NCBI RefSeq assembly: GCF_010726245.1
Contig: NZ_AP022561.1
Coordinates: forward strand, 4,340,001-4,404,000
DNA from: Mycolicibacterium aichiense
GTDB taxonomy: Bacteria > Actinomycetota > Actinomycetes > Mycobacteriales > Mycobacteriaceae
Direction of reading: 5' to 3'
Length of the DNA: 64,000 bases
Both the position numbers and the translations under genes were made by a program. The notes beneath the pieces were generated by a model, which did not search any database, was not told where the DNA came from, and was given only the letters and a program-made list of their open reading frames with translations. Every line of letters begins with the position of its first letter. Positions within the stretch are counted from its first letter, which is position 1. Below are positions 51,292 through 63,165 of the stretch, one piece after another.

Positions 51292-52236
51292 ATGCCTGCC
51301 ACTGTCACCTCGCTCTACAAGACCAGCATCGCGCTCGCAGGGGCGGGCATCATCGCCGTGAGTCCGCTGACCCCCAGCCAGAGCACGCCCATCACCTCGG
51401 TGCACCTCCCCCAGATCCAGCTCACCGACCTTTCCATCCCGGCATTCGGCGCGATTCCGTACCAGATCGGCATCAACCTGCTCGGCGACATCCTCGCCGC
51501 GACGCCGATCCTGATCGGCAGCACCCAGCAGTGCGACACATACTGCCTTGGTCCGAACACCCCCGCGCCCCTACCGACCTATGCCCCGTTCACCGGCTGG
51601 GGTCTGGTCGGGTTGGGCAAAGGACTGATCAGCAGCCCCGCCGCGTTCATCGGCGCGCTGCAGGCCGGCCGTGACGTCCCCCAAGCGCTCGGCGTGGCAC
51701 TGCTCGCCCTTCAGGTGCCGATCACCAACACGTTCAGCTTGCTCACCGCATCGCGCATGCCGTTCGGCGGCTTCGGGCTGCAGGCCACCCTCGAACGCAC
51801 CTTCACCGCATCCCAGGACGCCCTCGTCGCCGGCTATCAGATCGCGGCTCAGGCACTGGTGCAAGGCCCGTTGACCGTGCTGGGCGGCGCCGTGGCCGGG
51901 GCGACGGCGTTCGCCTCGACGCTCGCCCAGACCGGCGACATCGTCACCGCATTGACCGCAGGCCGGGCACCGATCCAGCAGGCCGTCACCGCCGCGGCAA
52001 ACGACCTCGCCTTCAAGATCGACACCGGGCGAGCGCGGGTCTATGCCGACCTCCTCGCCGGCCCCGGGGCCACCACACGGCCGATCCCCACGGTGCCGGC
52101 CCCCAGCGGAGCGGCAAGCCGCCTCACCAAGTCCACAAATACGAAGACGACCGCAGCCGGCGGCGCCACGTCCACCGCCAAGAAGGGCGGTGTCGCCGGT
52201 TCCAAGCGCGCGCACAAGGCCGCCTCGGCCCGATAG
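51292..52236 (+). CDS. Exported protein with Lys/Ala-rich tail (paralogue 3)
   Basis: A 314-residue protein. Signal-like residues are TSLYKTSIALAGAGIIAVSP, then LTPSQSTPITS. Two Cys at QQCDTYCLGPN could form a loop. The core is a series of amphipathic helices (GKGLISSPAAFIGALQAGRD, PQALGVALLALQVPI, QDALVAGYQIAAQALVQGPL). The tail is Lys/Thr/Ala-rich, ending KRAHKAASAR. AGGAG precedes the ATG at 51292. It is similar in layout to the genes at 45249 and 50102. Function unknown. It ends 19 nt before the convergent lpqW stop. Confidence 0.72.
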   Translation: MPATVTSLYKTSIALAGAGIIAVSPLTPSQSTPITSVHLPQIQLTDLSIPAFGAIPYQIGINLLGDILAATPILIGSTQQCDTYCLGPNTPAPLPTYAPFTGWGLVGLGKGLISSPAAFIGALQAGRDVPQALGVALLALQVPITNTFSLLTASRMPFGGFGLQATLERTFTASQDALVAGYQIAAQALVQGPLTVLGGAVAGATAFASTLAQTGDIVTALTAGRAPIQQAVTAAANDLAFKIDTGRARVYADLLAGPGATTRPIPTVPAPSGAASRLTKSTNTKTTAAGGATSTAKKGGVAGSKRAHKAASAR

Positions 52237-52255
52237 GAGTACTTACAACAGCCGC

Positions 52256-54157
52256 CTACTGCGCGGCTTTGGCCCATCGGCCGGCGTCACCGACGATGCC
52301 GACCGGCACCGCCCCACTCAGGCTGACGTTCTGCACGCTCGGGCCCACCGCGACGATCGTGGTGTCCTGCAGGATCGGCAAGACCGTCGACAGGTTCCAC
52401 AGGCGCGGCTCGACCAGGTTGATGACGTCGTCGATCTTGGCCGAACCATCAAGGGCCGCTGCGATATTGGGCTGAATGCTGCGATCGCAGATTCCGGTCA
52501 GGTTCGACGGCGCCTGCACCAGCGCACCCGACTCGGGAGTGGGCGGCGGTGGGCTGGTCGGCGTCACGGGCGTGGTCACCGGCGGCGGGCTGGCCGACGG
52601 TGTCGGCGACGGGCTTGCCGTCGTGCTGGTCGGAGCCGCCGTCGGAACAGGCGTGGCCTCCAAAGCCGGGCAGCCGTAGCGCGACGCCAGCGAGGTGGCC
52701 AGGTCACCGCCCGCGGCGTGCCAGCCCACGATGGCGTCGACGCGGTTGTTCACCAGCGCATCGCCGTAGAGCACCGGCGGATCCAGGGCCAGCACGGTCG
52801 CGGCGATACCGACACTGCGTAGCTGGTCGGCCGCGGTGTTCGCGACCGCCACCGACGTCGGGTCGTTGGTCGCCACGCCGATCACCAGCGACAGGATCTC
52901 GCCGTCCTTGCTGACCCGACCGCGGGTGATCTCCGGCGGCCCCGGTTGCGGTGTCTCGGTGCGCGAACCCGCCGACGGCGGCGACGGCACCGGCGACTCG
53001 GTGGGGGTCCGGTCGATCTGGAAGCCGGCCTGCTCGAGCAGTTCCAGGGACCGCTGCGTGCCCAGTGCCGGTGGCGCGGTGGGCACGTAGCCCGGATCGC
53101 TCGGCGAACGCACCTGCGCCTGCGCCAGGGTGACGGTGTTGTCGCTGCCGGCGCCGACGGCGGCCAGCAGATCCACGTCGAGCAGCCCCAGAATCGCTTT
53201 GCGGACAGCTGGATCCGACAGCTTGGCCTCGCGCGCCCGCAGCGTCAGCTGCATGACCCGCGGAGTGACGATCCGCGCGGTTCGCACATCCGGGATAGCC
53301 GACAGCTGGGCGAACGCAGCGGCCCCGCCGTGCACCTGCGCCACCTGCGTGTCACCGTTGCGGATCGAGTCGGCCAGCGCGGCGGGCGCGCCGGCGCGGC
53401 GGAACAGGATCTGGTCGGGGTGCGCCGGCGGTCCCCAGAACCGGTCGTTGCGGGCGAGCAGGATCTCGTCACGTTGCGGGTCGATGTTGTCCACCCGGAA
53501 CTGGCCGGCGGTCACCGGCATCGCGCGGGCCAGGCCGGCCGGGAAGCCGCCCGGCACATCCTTGACGATGTGCGCCGGCAGCAGGTCGTTGAACAGCTCC
53601 CGCCACGCCGGGTACGGCTGCGCGAAGGTCACCACGGCGGTCTTGCCGCCCTCGATCGACTGCACGCCGGTGATGAGGTCGTAGCCCGCGGGGTCGACCA
53701 CTCCGGGCTGGCTGACCATCTGGCGCCACAGGTACCAGAAGTCGTCGGCGGCGATCGGGGCGTTGTCGGTCCACGACGCTTCGGGACGGATCTTGTAGGT
53801 GACGGTGAACGGGTTCTGGTTGGTCACCTCCGCCGAGACCAGCAGCGTCGGATCCATCTCCCAGCGCGAGCCGGTCGACGTGGCCGGGTCGGGTACCGGC
53901 CGGAACGAGCTCGGCAGCACCAGCGCGCTGATCGCCGCGTTGACCGGGGACTGATCCGACAGCAGGTGCGGGTTGAACCCGGCGCCGATCGAGTCGATGC
54001 CCATGATGATCTGGGTCGCCTTGGGCGGCAACGGCGCCGGCGACTCCGTGGTCTCGGTGCTCTGCGGGGCCGGCGGCGGGCTGACCGTACACGCGGCCGT
54101 GACCAGCACTGACAACAGCACAGCCAGGGCTCGAAGGCTGCACGGTCTCCTCGGCAC
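52256..54157 (-). CDS. lpqW: Lipoprotein LpqW, controls PIM/LAM branch point
   Basis: A 633-residue lipoprotein. The lipobox is [15 protein letters not shown], with the Cys at about 23. The rest is a peptide-binding protein fold of SBP family 5 ([59 protein letters not shown]). It is probably not a transporter receptor, since no permease genes are near. In mycobacteria LpqW guides PIM4 toward LM/LAM rather than polar PIMs, and mutations in pimE suppress its loss. The end of pimE lies in this same window. A Pro/Ser/Thr insertion between about residues 500 and 545 is specific to this protein. GTG at 54157. Confidence 0.93.
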   Translation of the reverse strand: MPRRPCSLRALAVLLSVLVTAACTVSPPPAPQSTETTESPAPLPPKATQIIMGIDSIGAGFNPHLLSDQSPVNAAISALVLPSSFRPVPDPATSTGSRWEMDPTLLVSAEVTNQNPFTVTYKIRPEASWTDNAPIAADDFWYLWRQMVSQPGVVDPAGYDLITGVQSIEGGKTAVVTFAQPYPAWRELFNDLLPAHIVKDVPGGFPAGLARAMPVTAGQFRVDNIDPQRDEILLARNDRFWGPPAHPDQILFRRAGAPAALADSIRNGDTQVAQVHGGAAAFAQLSAIPDVRTARIVTPRVMQLTLRAREAKLSDPAVRKAILGLLDVDLLAAVGAGSDNTVTLAQAQVRSPSDPGYVPTAPPALGTQRSLELLEQAGFQIDRTPTESPVPSPPSAGSRTETPQPGPPEITRGRVSKDGEILSLVIGVATNDPTSVAVANTAADQLRSVGIAATVLALDPPVLYGDALVNNRVDAIVGWHAAGGDLATSLASRYGCPALEATPVPTAAPTSTTASPSPTPSASPPPVTTPVTPTSPPPPTPESGALVQAPSNLTGICDRSIQPNIAAALDGSAKIDDVINLVEPRLWNLSTVLPILQDTTIVAVGPSVQNVSLSGAVPVGIVGDAGRWAKAAQ

Positions 54158-54185
54158 GCCCCTCAGAGTAGCGATAGGTCGCAGG

Positions 54186-56080
<1,895 letters not shown>

Positions 56081-56084
<4 letters not shown>

Positions 56085-56707
56085 GGCCCTGATTCTCGCA
56101 GCGCAGGTGCCCTTTCGCGAAAACGTGGAAGCACCAGCAGCGCCGCAGCGAGGAAGCACAGCGCTCCGAAGAAGGTCCCCAGGTTCGCTACCAGCGCGTC
56201 CTCGGTGATTCCGGTTCGCCGCACGAATGCACCGACCGCGGAGACCCCGAACGCGATCGAGCCGATCATGTTGATCCATTCCGCCTGCCAGTCGCGCGAC
56301 CCGAGCGCGATCAGCCCCACCGCGATCGTGGCCGCCGCCACCCCGAGCGCCGCGCTCACCAGAAAGGCGACCGACCCCAACGCGTCCGGGGTCCAGACGT
56401 AGTGGCGGCGCACTCCGGTCGCGTGCGCCCACACTGCGGCACCGGTACTGATGTTGAACAGCACGGTGCCCACGAATTGGATTGCCGCCGAAAGCCATTC
56501 GAGTTTCCAGGGCGGTGTGGCAAGAACCAGTTGCATCCAGGCCGCCGCGGTGAAGAACCAGGAGCCGACGAAGCAGAGCCAGTTGGCAGCACCTGCACCG
56601 GCGACGGCGGAGAAACCGGGCACGGTCGCCGCGGCGAAACAGGCCGAACCCACCGCGAACAGCCAGCATTGCCGCGAAAGTGTCGCCAGCGTCCCCACGC
56701 ACGGCAT
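56081..56707 (-). CDS. Multi-pass membrane protein, unknown function
   Basis: A 208-residue protein with five or six hydrophobic helices (CWLFAVGSACFAAATVPGFS, ANWLCFVGSWFFTAAAWMQL, SVAFLVSAALGVAAATIAVG, WINMIGSIAFGVSAVGAFV, TFFGALCFLAAALLVLP) and a basic C-terminus (FRERAPALRE). It resembles YrhK-like actinobacterial membrane proteins, but I cannot name it. The last 4 nt (GTGA) overlap the typA start, so typA is translationally coupled to it. In M. tuberculosis typA is preceded by nar genes instead. Confidence 0.72.
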
Positions 56708-56782
56708 TCCAACAGGCTTTCCACACCATTCGCAAACTCGGCGGAGTTACCGTGAATGCATACCGTCAAAGGAGGTTCGGAC

Positions 56783-57055
56783 ATGACGGTCTACGAAGTT
56801 CTCACTATTGCCCTCATCGTGGTGCTCGGCACCGCGGCGACTGCCGCCATCTATCTCGGGCTGCTGAACTGGATCGGTGCGGCATATGTCGTCCGGTGTG
56901 CGGGGTGTCGCCACCTGACGGTGTCGTCGGACCGCCGGCAGCCGGAGACGTGCCCGCACTGCCGCCACCCCGTGCTCATGCACCCGGTGCACGCCGCGCA
57001 TCATCCGCGACAGTTCGCCGATGTGCGGGTCGCGGGTGACGCCCTCAAGTACTAG
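56783..57055 (+). CDS. Small membrane protein with zinc-ribbon motif
   Basis: A 90-residue protein. Helix 1 is VLTIALIVVLGTAATAAIYL, followed by GLLNWIGAAYVV. The soluble part holds CAGC and CPHC separated by about 17 residues, a CxxC...CxxC zinc ribbon, and several His (HPVLMHPVHAAHHPR). A perfect AAAGGAGG lies 8 nt before the ATG at 56783; the longer start at 56756 would overlap it and is rejected. Function unknown. It is divergent from the typA-side membrane gene at 56707. Confidence 0.75.
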   Translation: MTVYEVLTIALIVVLGTAATAAIYLGLLNWIGAAYVVRCAGCRHLTVSSDRRQPETCPHCRHPVLMHPVHAAHHPRQFADVRVAGDALKY

Positions 57056-58131
57056 GGGTAGGACAGCAGCAGCATGACGCGCCCGCCCGGCGGTGCCGCG
57101 CCGAATGCGCCCGGGTCGAATCCGTAGTAGATGCGCTGGTCGGCGGTGATCTGGTCGATCACCTTGCCGGTGGCGTTGAGGCGACCGCCGTCGGTGCGCT
57201 GAAGGACGCCGCGGAAGTCCGGCACCGACATCGATTCCGCCAGCAGCAGCGCCTGCCCTCCGGCGTCGAGGTCGACGAGGATCCCGGCCCCGGCATAGTT
57301 GTTGCCGCCGCGTCCGGTTCCGCGAGGCGCCCAGTACTGCGGCGGGGATGCCGGCGTCCCCTGCACCCGGCGATAGTCGCCGACGTGGTCCCGGGCGTCG
57401 GCCACGGTCACCTCGGGCAGCCGCGCGATGGTGCGTTTCTCGGCGATCCACATCCAGCCCAGCGGGATGCACACGATGGCGTACATCAGCACCACCAGCA
57501 TCAGCACCGGTTTCCAGGCGATCTCCCAGCCGAGCCGGCGCGCCGACACCGGCAGACCCGACACCTGATCGTCAAGCTGTCGCCGTCCGAATCTGAAGAC
57601 GTACCAGGCCAATATCCGCGCCAGCGCCATGCAGCCGAGAATGGCCAGACCGACGATGCCGGTGATCCGCCAGTAGAAGGTGCTGTCACCCTGATTGGTG
57701 GTGGCCGCGACCATCACCCCTGGAATGGGCACGGTCAGCAGGAGCAGCAGCGCGTACGACGGGTGGCTGCTCAAGTAGACGTAGTCGACCCGGGCTTGGT
57801 CGTTGGCGGCGTACACCGTGAAGTCGCCGACGTCGGCGTGCACCACCGGAGCCCACGAACCCTTCACGATCCGGGGTTTCACCAGTGAGCGCACGAAGAA
57901 GAACCCGGCGACCAGTGCGACCACGAGCGCACCCCAGAAAGTCCCCGGCATCGACTCCCCCGTGCCCGGCACCCCGAACGCGCCGTGGATGTCGATGGCC
58001 TTACCGACGAAGAACGCCAGCGGCAACGCGAAAAGCAGTTCCAGCAGCCAGATTTGGATGAGCTGCGGAATCCGGGAGCCGATCCGGTCGAACGCCAGGA
58101 CGCGCTGCCAGATGAACCGGAGCACGCCCAC
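57052..58131 (-). CDS. Membrane protein of unknown function
   Basis: A 359-residue protein with at least five hydrophobic helices (IWLLELLFALPLAFFVG, GALVVALVAGFFFVRSLV, ALLLLLTVPIPGVMVAAT, IVGLAILGCMALARILAWYV, LMLVVLMYAIVCIPLGWMWI). A soluble segment between helices 2 and 3 reads PRIVKGSWAPVVHADVGDFT. The C-terminal 120 residues are beta-rich (GAGILVDLDAGGQALLLAES, VPDFRGVLQRTDGGRLN, GGRVMLLLSYP) and might be extracytoplasmic. It follows the P450 gene by 9 nt on the same strand and overlaps the 56783 gene by 4 nt convergently. No family is recognised. Confidence 0.72.
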   Translation of the reverse strand: MGVLRFIWQRVLAFDRIGSRIPQLIQIWLLELLFALPLAFFVGKAIDIHGAFGVPGTGESMPGTFWGALVVALVAGFFFVRSLVKPRIVKGSWAPVVHADVGDFTVYAANDQARVDYVYLSSHPSYALLLLLTVPIPGVMVAATTNQGDSTFYWRITGIVGLAILGCMALARILAWYVFRFGRRQLDDQVSGLPVSARRLGWEIAWKPVLMLVVLMYAIVCIPLGWMWIAEKRTIARLPEVTVADARDHVGDYRRVQGTPASPPQYWAPRGTGRGGNNYAGAGILVDLDAGGQALLLAESMSVPDFRGVLQRTDGGRLNATGKVIDQITADQRIYYGFDPGAFGAAPPGGRVMLLLSYP

Positions 58132-58140
58132 GACGGGTCC

Positions 58141-59355
58141 TCAGCGCGAAACCGGTGCGGTTGGCGCGAATTCGACGGGCATGGCTTCCAGCCCGCTGAC
58201 GAAGTTGGCCGGCCGCAGCGGCAACTCCGCGCCGTCGACCAGCCGCAGATCCGGTAGCCGCGCCAGCACCCGGCGGGTCATCGCGGTGAGCTCCAGACGG
58301 GCCAGCTGGTTGCCCAGGCAGAAATGTGTACCGAAGCCGAAGCTGACGTGGTTGTTGGGAGTGCGGTCGATGCGGAAGGTATCGGGATCACCGAAGACCG
58401 TCTCGTCGAAGTTGGCCGATTCGAACAGCAGCAGGATCTTCTCGCCCTGATGCAGCGCCGTGCCGTGAAAGTCGGTGTCGGCGCTCAGAGTTCGGCACAT
58501 GTTCTTGATCGGCGAGGTCCAGCGCAGCATCTCCTCGACCGCCCCGGGCAACAGGTCGGGGTCATCGCTGACCGCGTGCCACTGCTCGGGGTGGCGGCTC
58601 AGTTCGGCGGTTCCGCCGGACAGCGTGTGGCGGGTGGTCTCGTCACCACCGATGAGGATCAGCAGTGTCTCGGCGTAGATCTGCTCGTCGGTGAGCCGCT
58701 GCCCGTCGACGTCGGCGGCGATCAGGACGCTGACGAGATCGTCGGCCGGTTCGCGCCGGCGTTGCGCAACGAAGCCGGCCATGAACTCGTTGTAGGCGGT
58801 CAGTGCGGTGGCCGCGGCCAGCAGCGACTCCTCGGTGGCCGCCGAGCTCAGCGCCACCACCATGTCGTCGGACCATGCCAGCAGGGTGTCGCGGTCTTCC
58901 GGGGCCACGCCGAGCATGTCGCCGATGACGGCCATCGGCAGCGGTGCCGCGAGGTCGCGGACGAAGTCGCACGAGCCGCGTTCACACACCGCGTCGATCA
59001 ACGTGTCGCACAGCGCATCAATGGATTTCGCCCTGTCGCGTACGCGCTTGCGGGTGAAGCCGGCGTTGACCAGCTTGCGCCGCAACAGATGCTGCGGGTC
59101 GTCCATGTCGATCATGTGCGGCAGTGGCGGAGTCGTCGGACGGATCCCGCCCGCGTTGGAGAACAGCTCCGGCTGCCGCTCGGCGTCGATCACCGCGCGA
59201 TAGGTCGCGGCGGCGGCCAGGCCGTTGCGGTCGCGGAAGACCGGCTGGTGGGTACGCATCCAGCGGTAGGCTTCGCGGGCCGAGCCGCTGGCGTAGAACC
59301 GGCCGTCGGTGAGATCAACGTCGGCGGTGACGTCGGTGAGCACGCCCCAGATCAT
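58141..59355 (-). CDS. cyp142: Cytochrome P450, CYP142-like
   Basis: A 404-residue P450. I-helix IGGDETTRHTLSGGTAEL (oxygen activation), K-helix VEEMLRWTSPIKNMCR (ExxR) and heme loop HVSFGFGTHFCLGNQLARLE with the Cys ligand are all present. The start (DVDLTDGRFYASG, YRWMRTHQPVFRDRNGL, SNAGGIRP) resembles M. tuberculosis CYP142A1 closely, as recalled. That enzyme oxidises the cholesterol side chain at the terminal carbon. Here the gene is not in a cholesterol cluster. It lies 12 nt after mutT2 and is followed by the membrane gene at 58131. GTG at 59343 is an alternative start. Confidence 0.88.
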   Translation of the reverse strand: MIWGVLTDVTADVDLTDGRFYASGSAREAYRWMRTHQPVFRDRNGLAAAATYRAVIDAERQPELFSNAGGIRPTTPPLPHMIDMDDPQHLLRRKLVNAGFTRKRVRDRAKSIDALCDTLIDAVCERGSCDFVRDLAAPLPMAVIGDMLGVAPEDRDTLLAWSDDMVVALSSAATEESLLAAATALTAYNEFMAGFVAQRRREPADDLVSVLIAADVDGQRLTDEQIYAETLLILIGGDETTRHTLSGGTAELSRHPEQWHAVSDDPDLLPGAVEEMLRWTSPIKNMCRTLSADTDFHGTALHQGEKILLLFESANFDETVFGDPDTFRIDRTPNNHVSFGFGTHFCLGNQLARLELTAMTRRVLARLPDLRLVDGAELPLRPANFVSGLEAMPVEFAPTAPVSR

Positions 59356-59367
59356 AGGGCGGTGGGC

Positions 59368-59754
59368 TCACTCCCCAAGGCGTTTCGCAAGCTCCGGCAG
59401 CCACGCCCGGTCGGCGGGCACCCAGTCGAGCGATTCCAGCTCCGCGACGCTCACCCACCGCAGGGCACGGTGGTCGTGCGGGTGCAGGGCCCCGCCGGTC
59501 TGGGTGACAACGTAGGCCCGCAGGACCATTGACTCACCGATCGCCAGGTCGGCGCCCAGGCGTTCCCCGACGACGACGTCGACCCCGAGTTCTTCCCTGA
59601 GCTCCCGCGCCAGCGCGTCGGCTTCGGACTCCCCGGTCGCGACCTTGCCGCCCGGCAGCTCCCAGAGCCCGGCCAGTTCGGGCGGACGTTGCCGCTGGGC
59701 GACCAGAAGCGTCGCGCCGGAGATCAGTGCTCCGGCCACGACGATCTGGGACAC
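59368..59754 (-). CDS. mutT2: MutT2, NUDIX nucleotide pyrophosphohydrolase
   Basis: A 128-residue NUDIX enzyme. The box is GGKVATGESEADALARELREELGV, of which GESEADALARELREEL shows the catalytic Glu set. LWELPGGKV before it and HDHRALRWVSVAELESLDWV after it complete the fold. In mycobacteria MutT2 (Rv1160) hydrolyses 5-methyl-dCTP, CTP and dCTP, and may also clean oxidised nucleotides. Start GTG at 59754, 10 nt after the stop of the PGRS-like peptidase gene. It is followed at 12 nt by the P450, so all three could be in one mRNA. Confidence 0.92.
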   Translation of the reverse strand: MSQIVVAGALISGATLLVAQRQRPPELAGLWELPGGKVATGESEADALARELREELGVDVVVGERLGADLAIGESMVLRAYVVTQTGGALHPHDHRALRWVSVAELESLDWVPADRAWLPELAKRLGE

Positions 59755-59764
59755 ACCGAAGAGC

Positions 59765-62700
59765 TTATGTGCTCTGGGTATTCGCCGAGACGACGGTCAG
59801 CTCGTAGTCGTTGGTCTGCCAGGCGTTGAGGAACGCACCGATCGGTACGGCCATGTCCTTTCCATACTGGGGTCCGCTGTCGTTGAAGTACACCATGCCC
59901 TTTGCGGTGTCGACGGCGATCACCACTGCCTCATGGGTCAGGGGGTTGTAATTCGGTGTTGCCGGTGACTGATAGGCCGCCTGCGTACCCCAGGTGTACT
60001 TCGCGTCGACGGTGACCATCGTCGCGTTGCCCGCGGCCAGTGCGGCCTCCAGGTCGCCCAGTGCGATCTGCGCGTCGGCCGCCGTGGCCCCGGTGATCCG
60101 GGTGCCGTTCTCGTCGTAGGTGCCGTAGCGCTGGGTGGTCGCGGTGACGCCCCAGTCGGGGTTGGTGTTCATCAGCTGGACCGCGTCCTTGACAGCCACC
60201 CCGTTGGCAATGTCCTCGTCGAGATACATCCGCCGACCGGGATAGACCACACTGGCCGTGGTCTTGGCCAGGGTGACCATCGTGGGCTCGTCGGGTTCGA
60301 AGCCGCTGACCTGGCCGACGGCCATCGCCGTCGCCATGAGCGTGCAGTTGTTGTAACTCTGCTTCACCCACCACTGACTGGCCGCCCGATTGCCGTAATA
60401 CCCCGTCCCTGGCACCGTCACCGAAACGACCCGCGAGACCGTATCGGGTTGGGCGATACCCAGTTTCACCGCGATGGTGTGCAACGCGTTCTGCAGCATG
60501 CCCAGCGCGCCGGGCAGGGCGGCCGCCGTTCCGTTGTTGACGGTGATCGTGAAGCTGTCCTGGATACCCGGGGTGACCAGCGTCGAGTCCGGTGTATAGA
60601 GGTAACGCCCGGTGGCCTGGTCGAGGGTGACGGTGCCGTACCGGGGCTGCTGGCTGATCCCGTAGGTGACGCGGTAGCCGTTGTTGCTCGCCGCGATGGC
60701 GTCGACCCGGATGGTCTTACCGGGGCCGAACGGCGCGTACGACTGCCACGACAACGCGGGTGCCCGGTTGAAGAAGATGTAGTTCAGCTCGCGCGACAAG
60801 TCGCTGAACATCGACTGCAGAGTCGGCATGGACGTGGCCGCGGCCGTCGCGCTGGCCGTAACTGGGCGCAGCGCAACGGCATTCGCACTGACTGCGGCCG
60901 CCGAAGCTGTTACTTCTGGGGCGCCGTTGGTGCCGGGAGTGCCGTTGTATCCGCCCTTACCGCCGGTACCACCGTTGGCGATGCCACCCCAACCGCCGCT
61001 CCCGCCGCCGCCGCCGGGTCCACCGTCGCCGCCGCCGGATCCACCGGTGCCGCCGTCAGCGCCGTTGCCGCCGGTGCCGCCGTTGCCGCCGTTGTAGCCA
61101 GTGCCACCGGATCCGGCCGCCCCGCCGAAGCCGCCGCGGCCGCCGTCGCCGCCGTTGATGCCGCCCTGCCCAGCGAGGCCGCCGTTGCCGCCGTTACCGC
61201 CGTCACCGCCGGTGCCGTTGACTCCGGCATTGCCGCCGCGACCGCCCGCGCCACCCGTGCCGCCGCGACCGCCGGCCGCCGCGGTTCCGCCGATTCCGCC
61301 GGCACCGCCCTTGCCGCCGTAACCTCCGACGCCGCCGTTGCCATCGGGATCGCCCGTGTAGCCGCCCAAGCTGCCCACACCGCCGTTGCCGCCGATGCCA
61401 CCGGCCCCGCTGACGCCGTTGGAGCCGTTGGAGGCGATCACGAACAAGTAGCGGCCGGCCCCGGCGGCACCGCCACTGGCTCCTCCAGCTCCGCCGTTTC
61501 CACCATCGCCACCGTTGCCGCCGGCCAGACCGTCACCGACGTAGGTGTACCCGGGGTAGCGAGCGTTGCCGCCCTGTCCACCGGCACCGCCCTGGCCACC
61601 GACGCCGCCGTTGCCTCCGTTACCGAAAACAAAGCTGCCGTTGCCCCCGTGACCGCCCTTACCACCCGGTCCGCCGTCACCAGCCGGACCGCCGTCGATG
61701 GGGCCGATCGTCGGGCTCGCGCCGGGTACGCCCGTCTGGCCGACACCGCCATCGCCGCCGTTGCCGCCGGCGCCCACGAGCGACAACATCCCGACGCTTC
61801 CGCCGTTACCGCCGTCACCCCCGCCGAAACCGCCTGCCCCACCGGCGCCTCCGTTACCCGACCAGAGTCCACCGGTGCCGCCGTGGCCGCCGTCACCTCC
61901 GTGATCGCTGTTGGCCCCGAAGGTGGGAGACGCCCCACCGGCGCCACCCGCGCCACCGTTGGCGAAGATCGAGAACAACCCGCCGCTGCCGCCGTCACCA
62001 CCCTTGCCGCCGTTGGTGGATGCGCCGCCCGCGCCACCGGCGCCGCCGGTGCCCCAGATCGACAGCAGCCCGGTATTGCCACCGTGGCCGCCGTCGCCAC
62101 CGGTTGCTCCGATCGGGATCGCGTTGCCGCCCTTGCCCGCAGCGCCACCGCTGCCGTAGTACAGGCCTGCGGCGCCACCGTTGCCACCCTGGCCGCCGGT
62201 ACCGCCCTCCGCGGCTTCGCCGGCGAGAACACCGCCCGCGCCGCCCTTGCCGCCGTTGCCGAACATGCCGGCCGCGCCACCGTCGCCACCTTTGGTGCCC
62301 TGCGCGAACGCCTCGCCGCCACCACCACCCGCGCCGCCGTTGCCGATGATGAGACCACCGGCACCGCCGTTGCCGCCGTTGCCGGCTTCGACACCTGCGC
62401 CGCCGGCGCCGCCGTTGCCGAATCCGCCCGCCGCTCCGCCCTTGCCGCCGTTGAACCCGGCTCCGCCGTCACCGAAGAACCCGCCGTTGCCGCCCTTGCA
62501 CGCAGCGGTGCCCGTGCAGGTCTCAGCCGTCCATGAGTAGCCGTTGCCGGCGATGATCCCGGCGTTGGGGTGCGCGGCGGTCCCGTTGCTGACGAAGAAT
62601 GCGACGACGGTTTCCGGCGTCGGCAGGCCCGGCACCGCGGCCGCTCTGGGCAGCGTCGCCTTTGCCGCCGCTGTGGTCTTGGGGGTGACGACCTCGGTGG

Positions 62701-62989
62701 CAGCCGCCGACTTCGAGGCCGGCTTGGATACCTTCGCCGTGGCCGAGGGCGTGGAGCCGACGTGGGGCCGGTGCTGTCCGGTGGATTTGGTGGAGCTGCT
62801 CGAGGTGCTCGGCCCCTTGGTACCGGCCGAGCCGGTCGAATCGGCCGACGCCGTCGCGGGCATCGAGGCCAGTGCCGCGCCGATGCCGAGCGCGACCGCC
62901 GATGCACCGAGCCAGCCACCGAACTCAACGGGGAGCGCCCGCAACCATGCTGGCCGTCGGGTGATCGTGGACACGGCGAAGGAATTCAT
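59765..62989 (-). CDS. Secreted PGRS-like protein with predicted C-terminal C39-type cysteine peptidase
   Basis: A 1074-residue protein. A twin-Arg-containing signal ([12 protein letters not shown], then [26 protein letters not shown]) suggests secretion. Residues 51-130 are Ser/Thr/Lys-rich. Residues 166-690 are glycine-rich repeats GGxGGxGG with GNGG and GDGG units, like PE_PGRS proteins, but there is no PE domain. An Ig-like segment follows ([20 protein letters not shown]). The last 200 residues look like papain-fold C39: C882 in [15 protein letters not shown]1019 in [11 protein letters not shown] and N1036/D1037 in VYFNDSGP. It would act outside the cell. ATG at 62989; a longer frame to 63064 lacks a signal. 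Confidence 0.82.
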   Translation of the reverse strand: MNSFAVSTITRRPAWLRALPVEFGGWLGASAVALGIGAALASMPATASADSTGSAGTKGPSTSSSSTKSTGQHRPHVGSTPSATAKVSKPASKSAAATEVVTPKTTAAAKATLPRAAAVPGLPTPETVVAFFVSNGTAAHPNAGIIAGNGYSWTAETCTGTAACKGGNGGFFGDGGAGFNGGKGGAAGGFGNGGAGGAGVEAGNGGNGGAGGLIIGNGGAGGGGGEAFAQGTKGGDGGAAGMFGNGGKGGAGGVLAGEAAEGGTGGQGGNGGAAGLYYGSGGAAGKGGNAIPIGATGGDGGHGGNTGLLSIWGTGGAGGAGGASTNGGKGGDGGSGGLFSIFANGGAGGAGGASPTFGANSDHGGDGGHGGTGGLWSGNGGAGGAGGFGGGDGGNGGSVGMLSLVGAGGNGGDGGVGQTGVPGASPTIGPIDGGPAGDGGPGGKGGHGGNGSFVFGNGGNGGVGGQGGAGGQGGNARYPGYTYVGDGLAGGNGGDGGNGGAGGASGGAAGAGRYLFVIASNGSNGVSGAGGIGGNGGVGSLGGYTGDPDGNGGVGGYGGKGGAGGIGGTAAAGGRGGTGGAGGRGGNAGVNGTGGDGGNGGNGGLAGQGGINGGDGGRGGFGGAAGSGGTGYNGGNGGTGGNGADGGTGGSGGGDGGPGGGGGSGGWGGIANGGTGGKGGYNGTPGTNGAPEVTASAAAVSANAVALRPVTASATAAATSMPTLQSMFSDLSRELNYIFFNRAPALSWQSYAPFGPGKTIRVDAIAASNNGYRVTYGISQQPRYGTVTLDQATGRYLYTPDSTLVTPGIQDSFTITVNNGTAAALPGALGMLQNALHTIAVKLGIAQPDTVSRVVSVTVPGTGYYGNRAASQWWVKQSYNNCTLMATAMAVGQVSGFEPDEPTMVTLAKTTASVVYPGRRMYLDEDIANGVAVKDAVQLMNTNPDWGVTATTQRYGTYDENGTRITGATAADAQIALGDLEAALAAGNATMVTVDAKYTWGTQAAYQSPATPNYNPLTHEAVVIAVDTAKGMVYFNDSGPQYGKDMAVPIGAFLNAWQTNDYELTVVSANTQST
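60920..62494 (-). repeat. PGRS-type glycine-rich coding repeat
   Basis: About 525 codons encode tandem degenerate GGxGGx units. Typical pieces are [34 protein letters not shown] and [17 protein letters not shown]. At DNA level it reads as irregular GCCGCC/GTTGCC triplets. Imperfect units of 9-60 nt vary in content, with non-Gly inserts such as LLSIWGT and LYYGSG that may form loops. Like other PGRS regions it should be prone to slippage. Confidence 0.9.
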
Positions 62990-63165
62990 CAAGACCCCCG
63001 AGGTTGACGTGCGAATGCGAACCCGTCCCGTTTCTTGAGACGACAGGTCGAGCAACTTTGGCAACCTAACATCACTTATGGCGACGAGTCCCGAATTTGA
63101 GACAGATGTCCCTGTTTTTTCTTCCGGCCTTCCGCCAGCGTTCAGACCGGAGAAGACTGGACGGT

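Noticed and set aside
56085..56735. N-terminal extension of typA
   Set aside because: The region is the out-of-phase reading of the membrane protein gene 56081-56707, and the TypA G1 motif begins right after the GTG at 56084.
60920..62494. Possible CRISPR or satellite array
   Set aside because: Repeat units are irregular in length and content and are fully explained by the coding GGxGGx pattern.
60449..62540. Long Pro/Ala/Val-rich open frames on the + strand
   Set aside because: They are antisense to the GGxGGx repeat: GCC-rich triplets give Pro/Ala runs with no stop codons. No start signal or domain is seen.
61438..62928. Long Ala/Arg-rich frame overlapping the PGRS gene in another phase
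   Set aside because: Composition is that of a shifted glycine repeat; no family motif is present.
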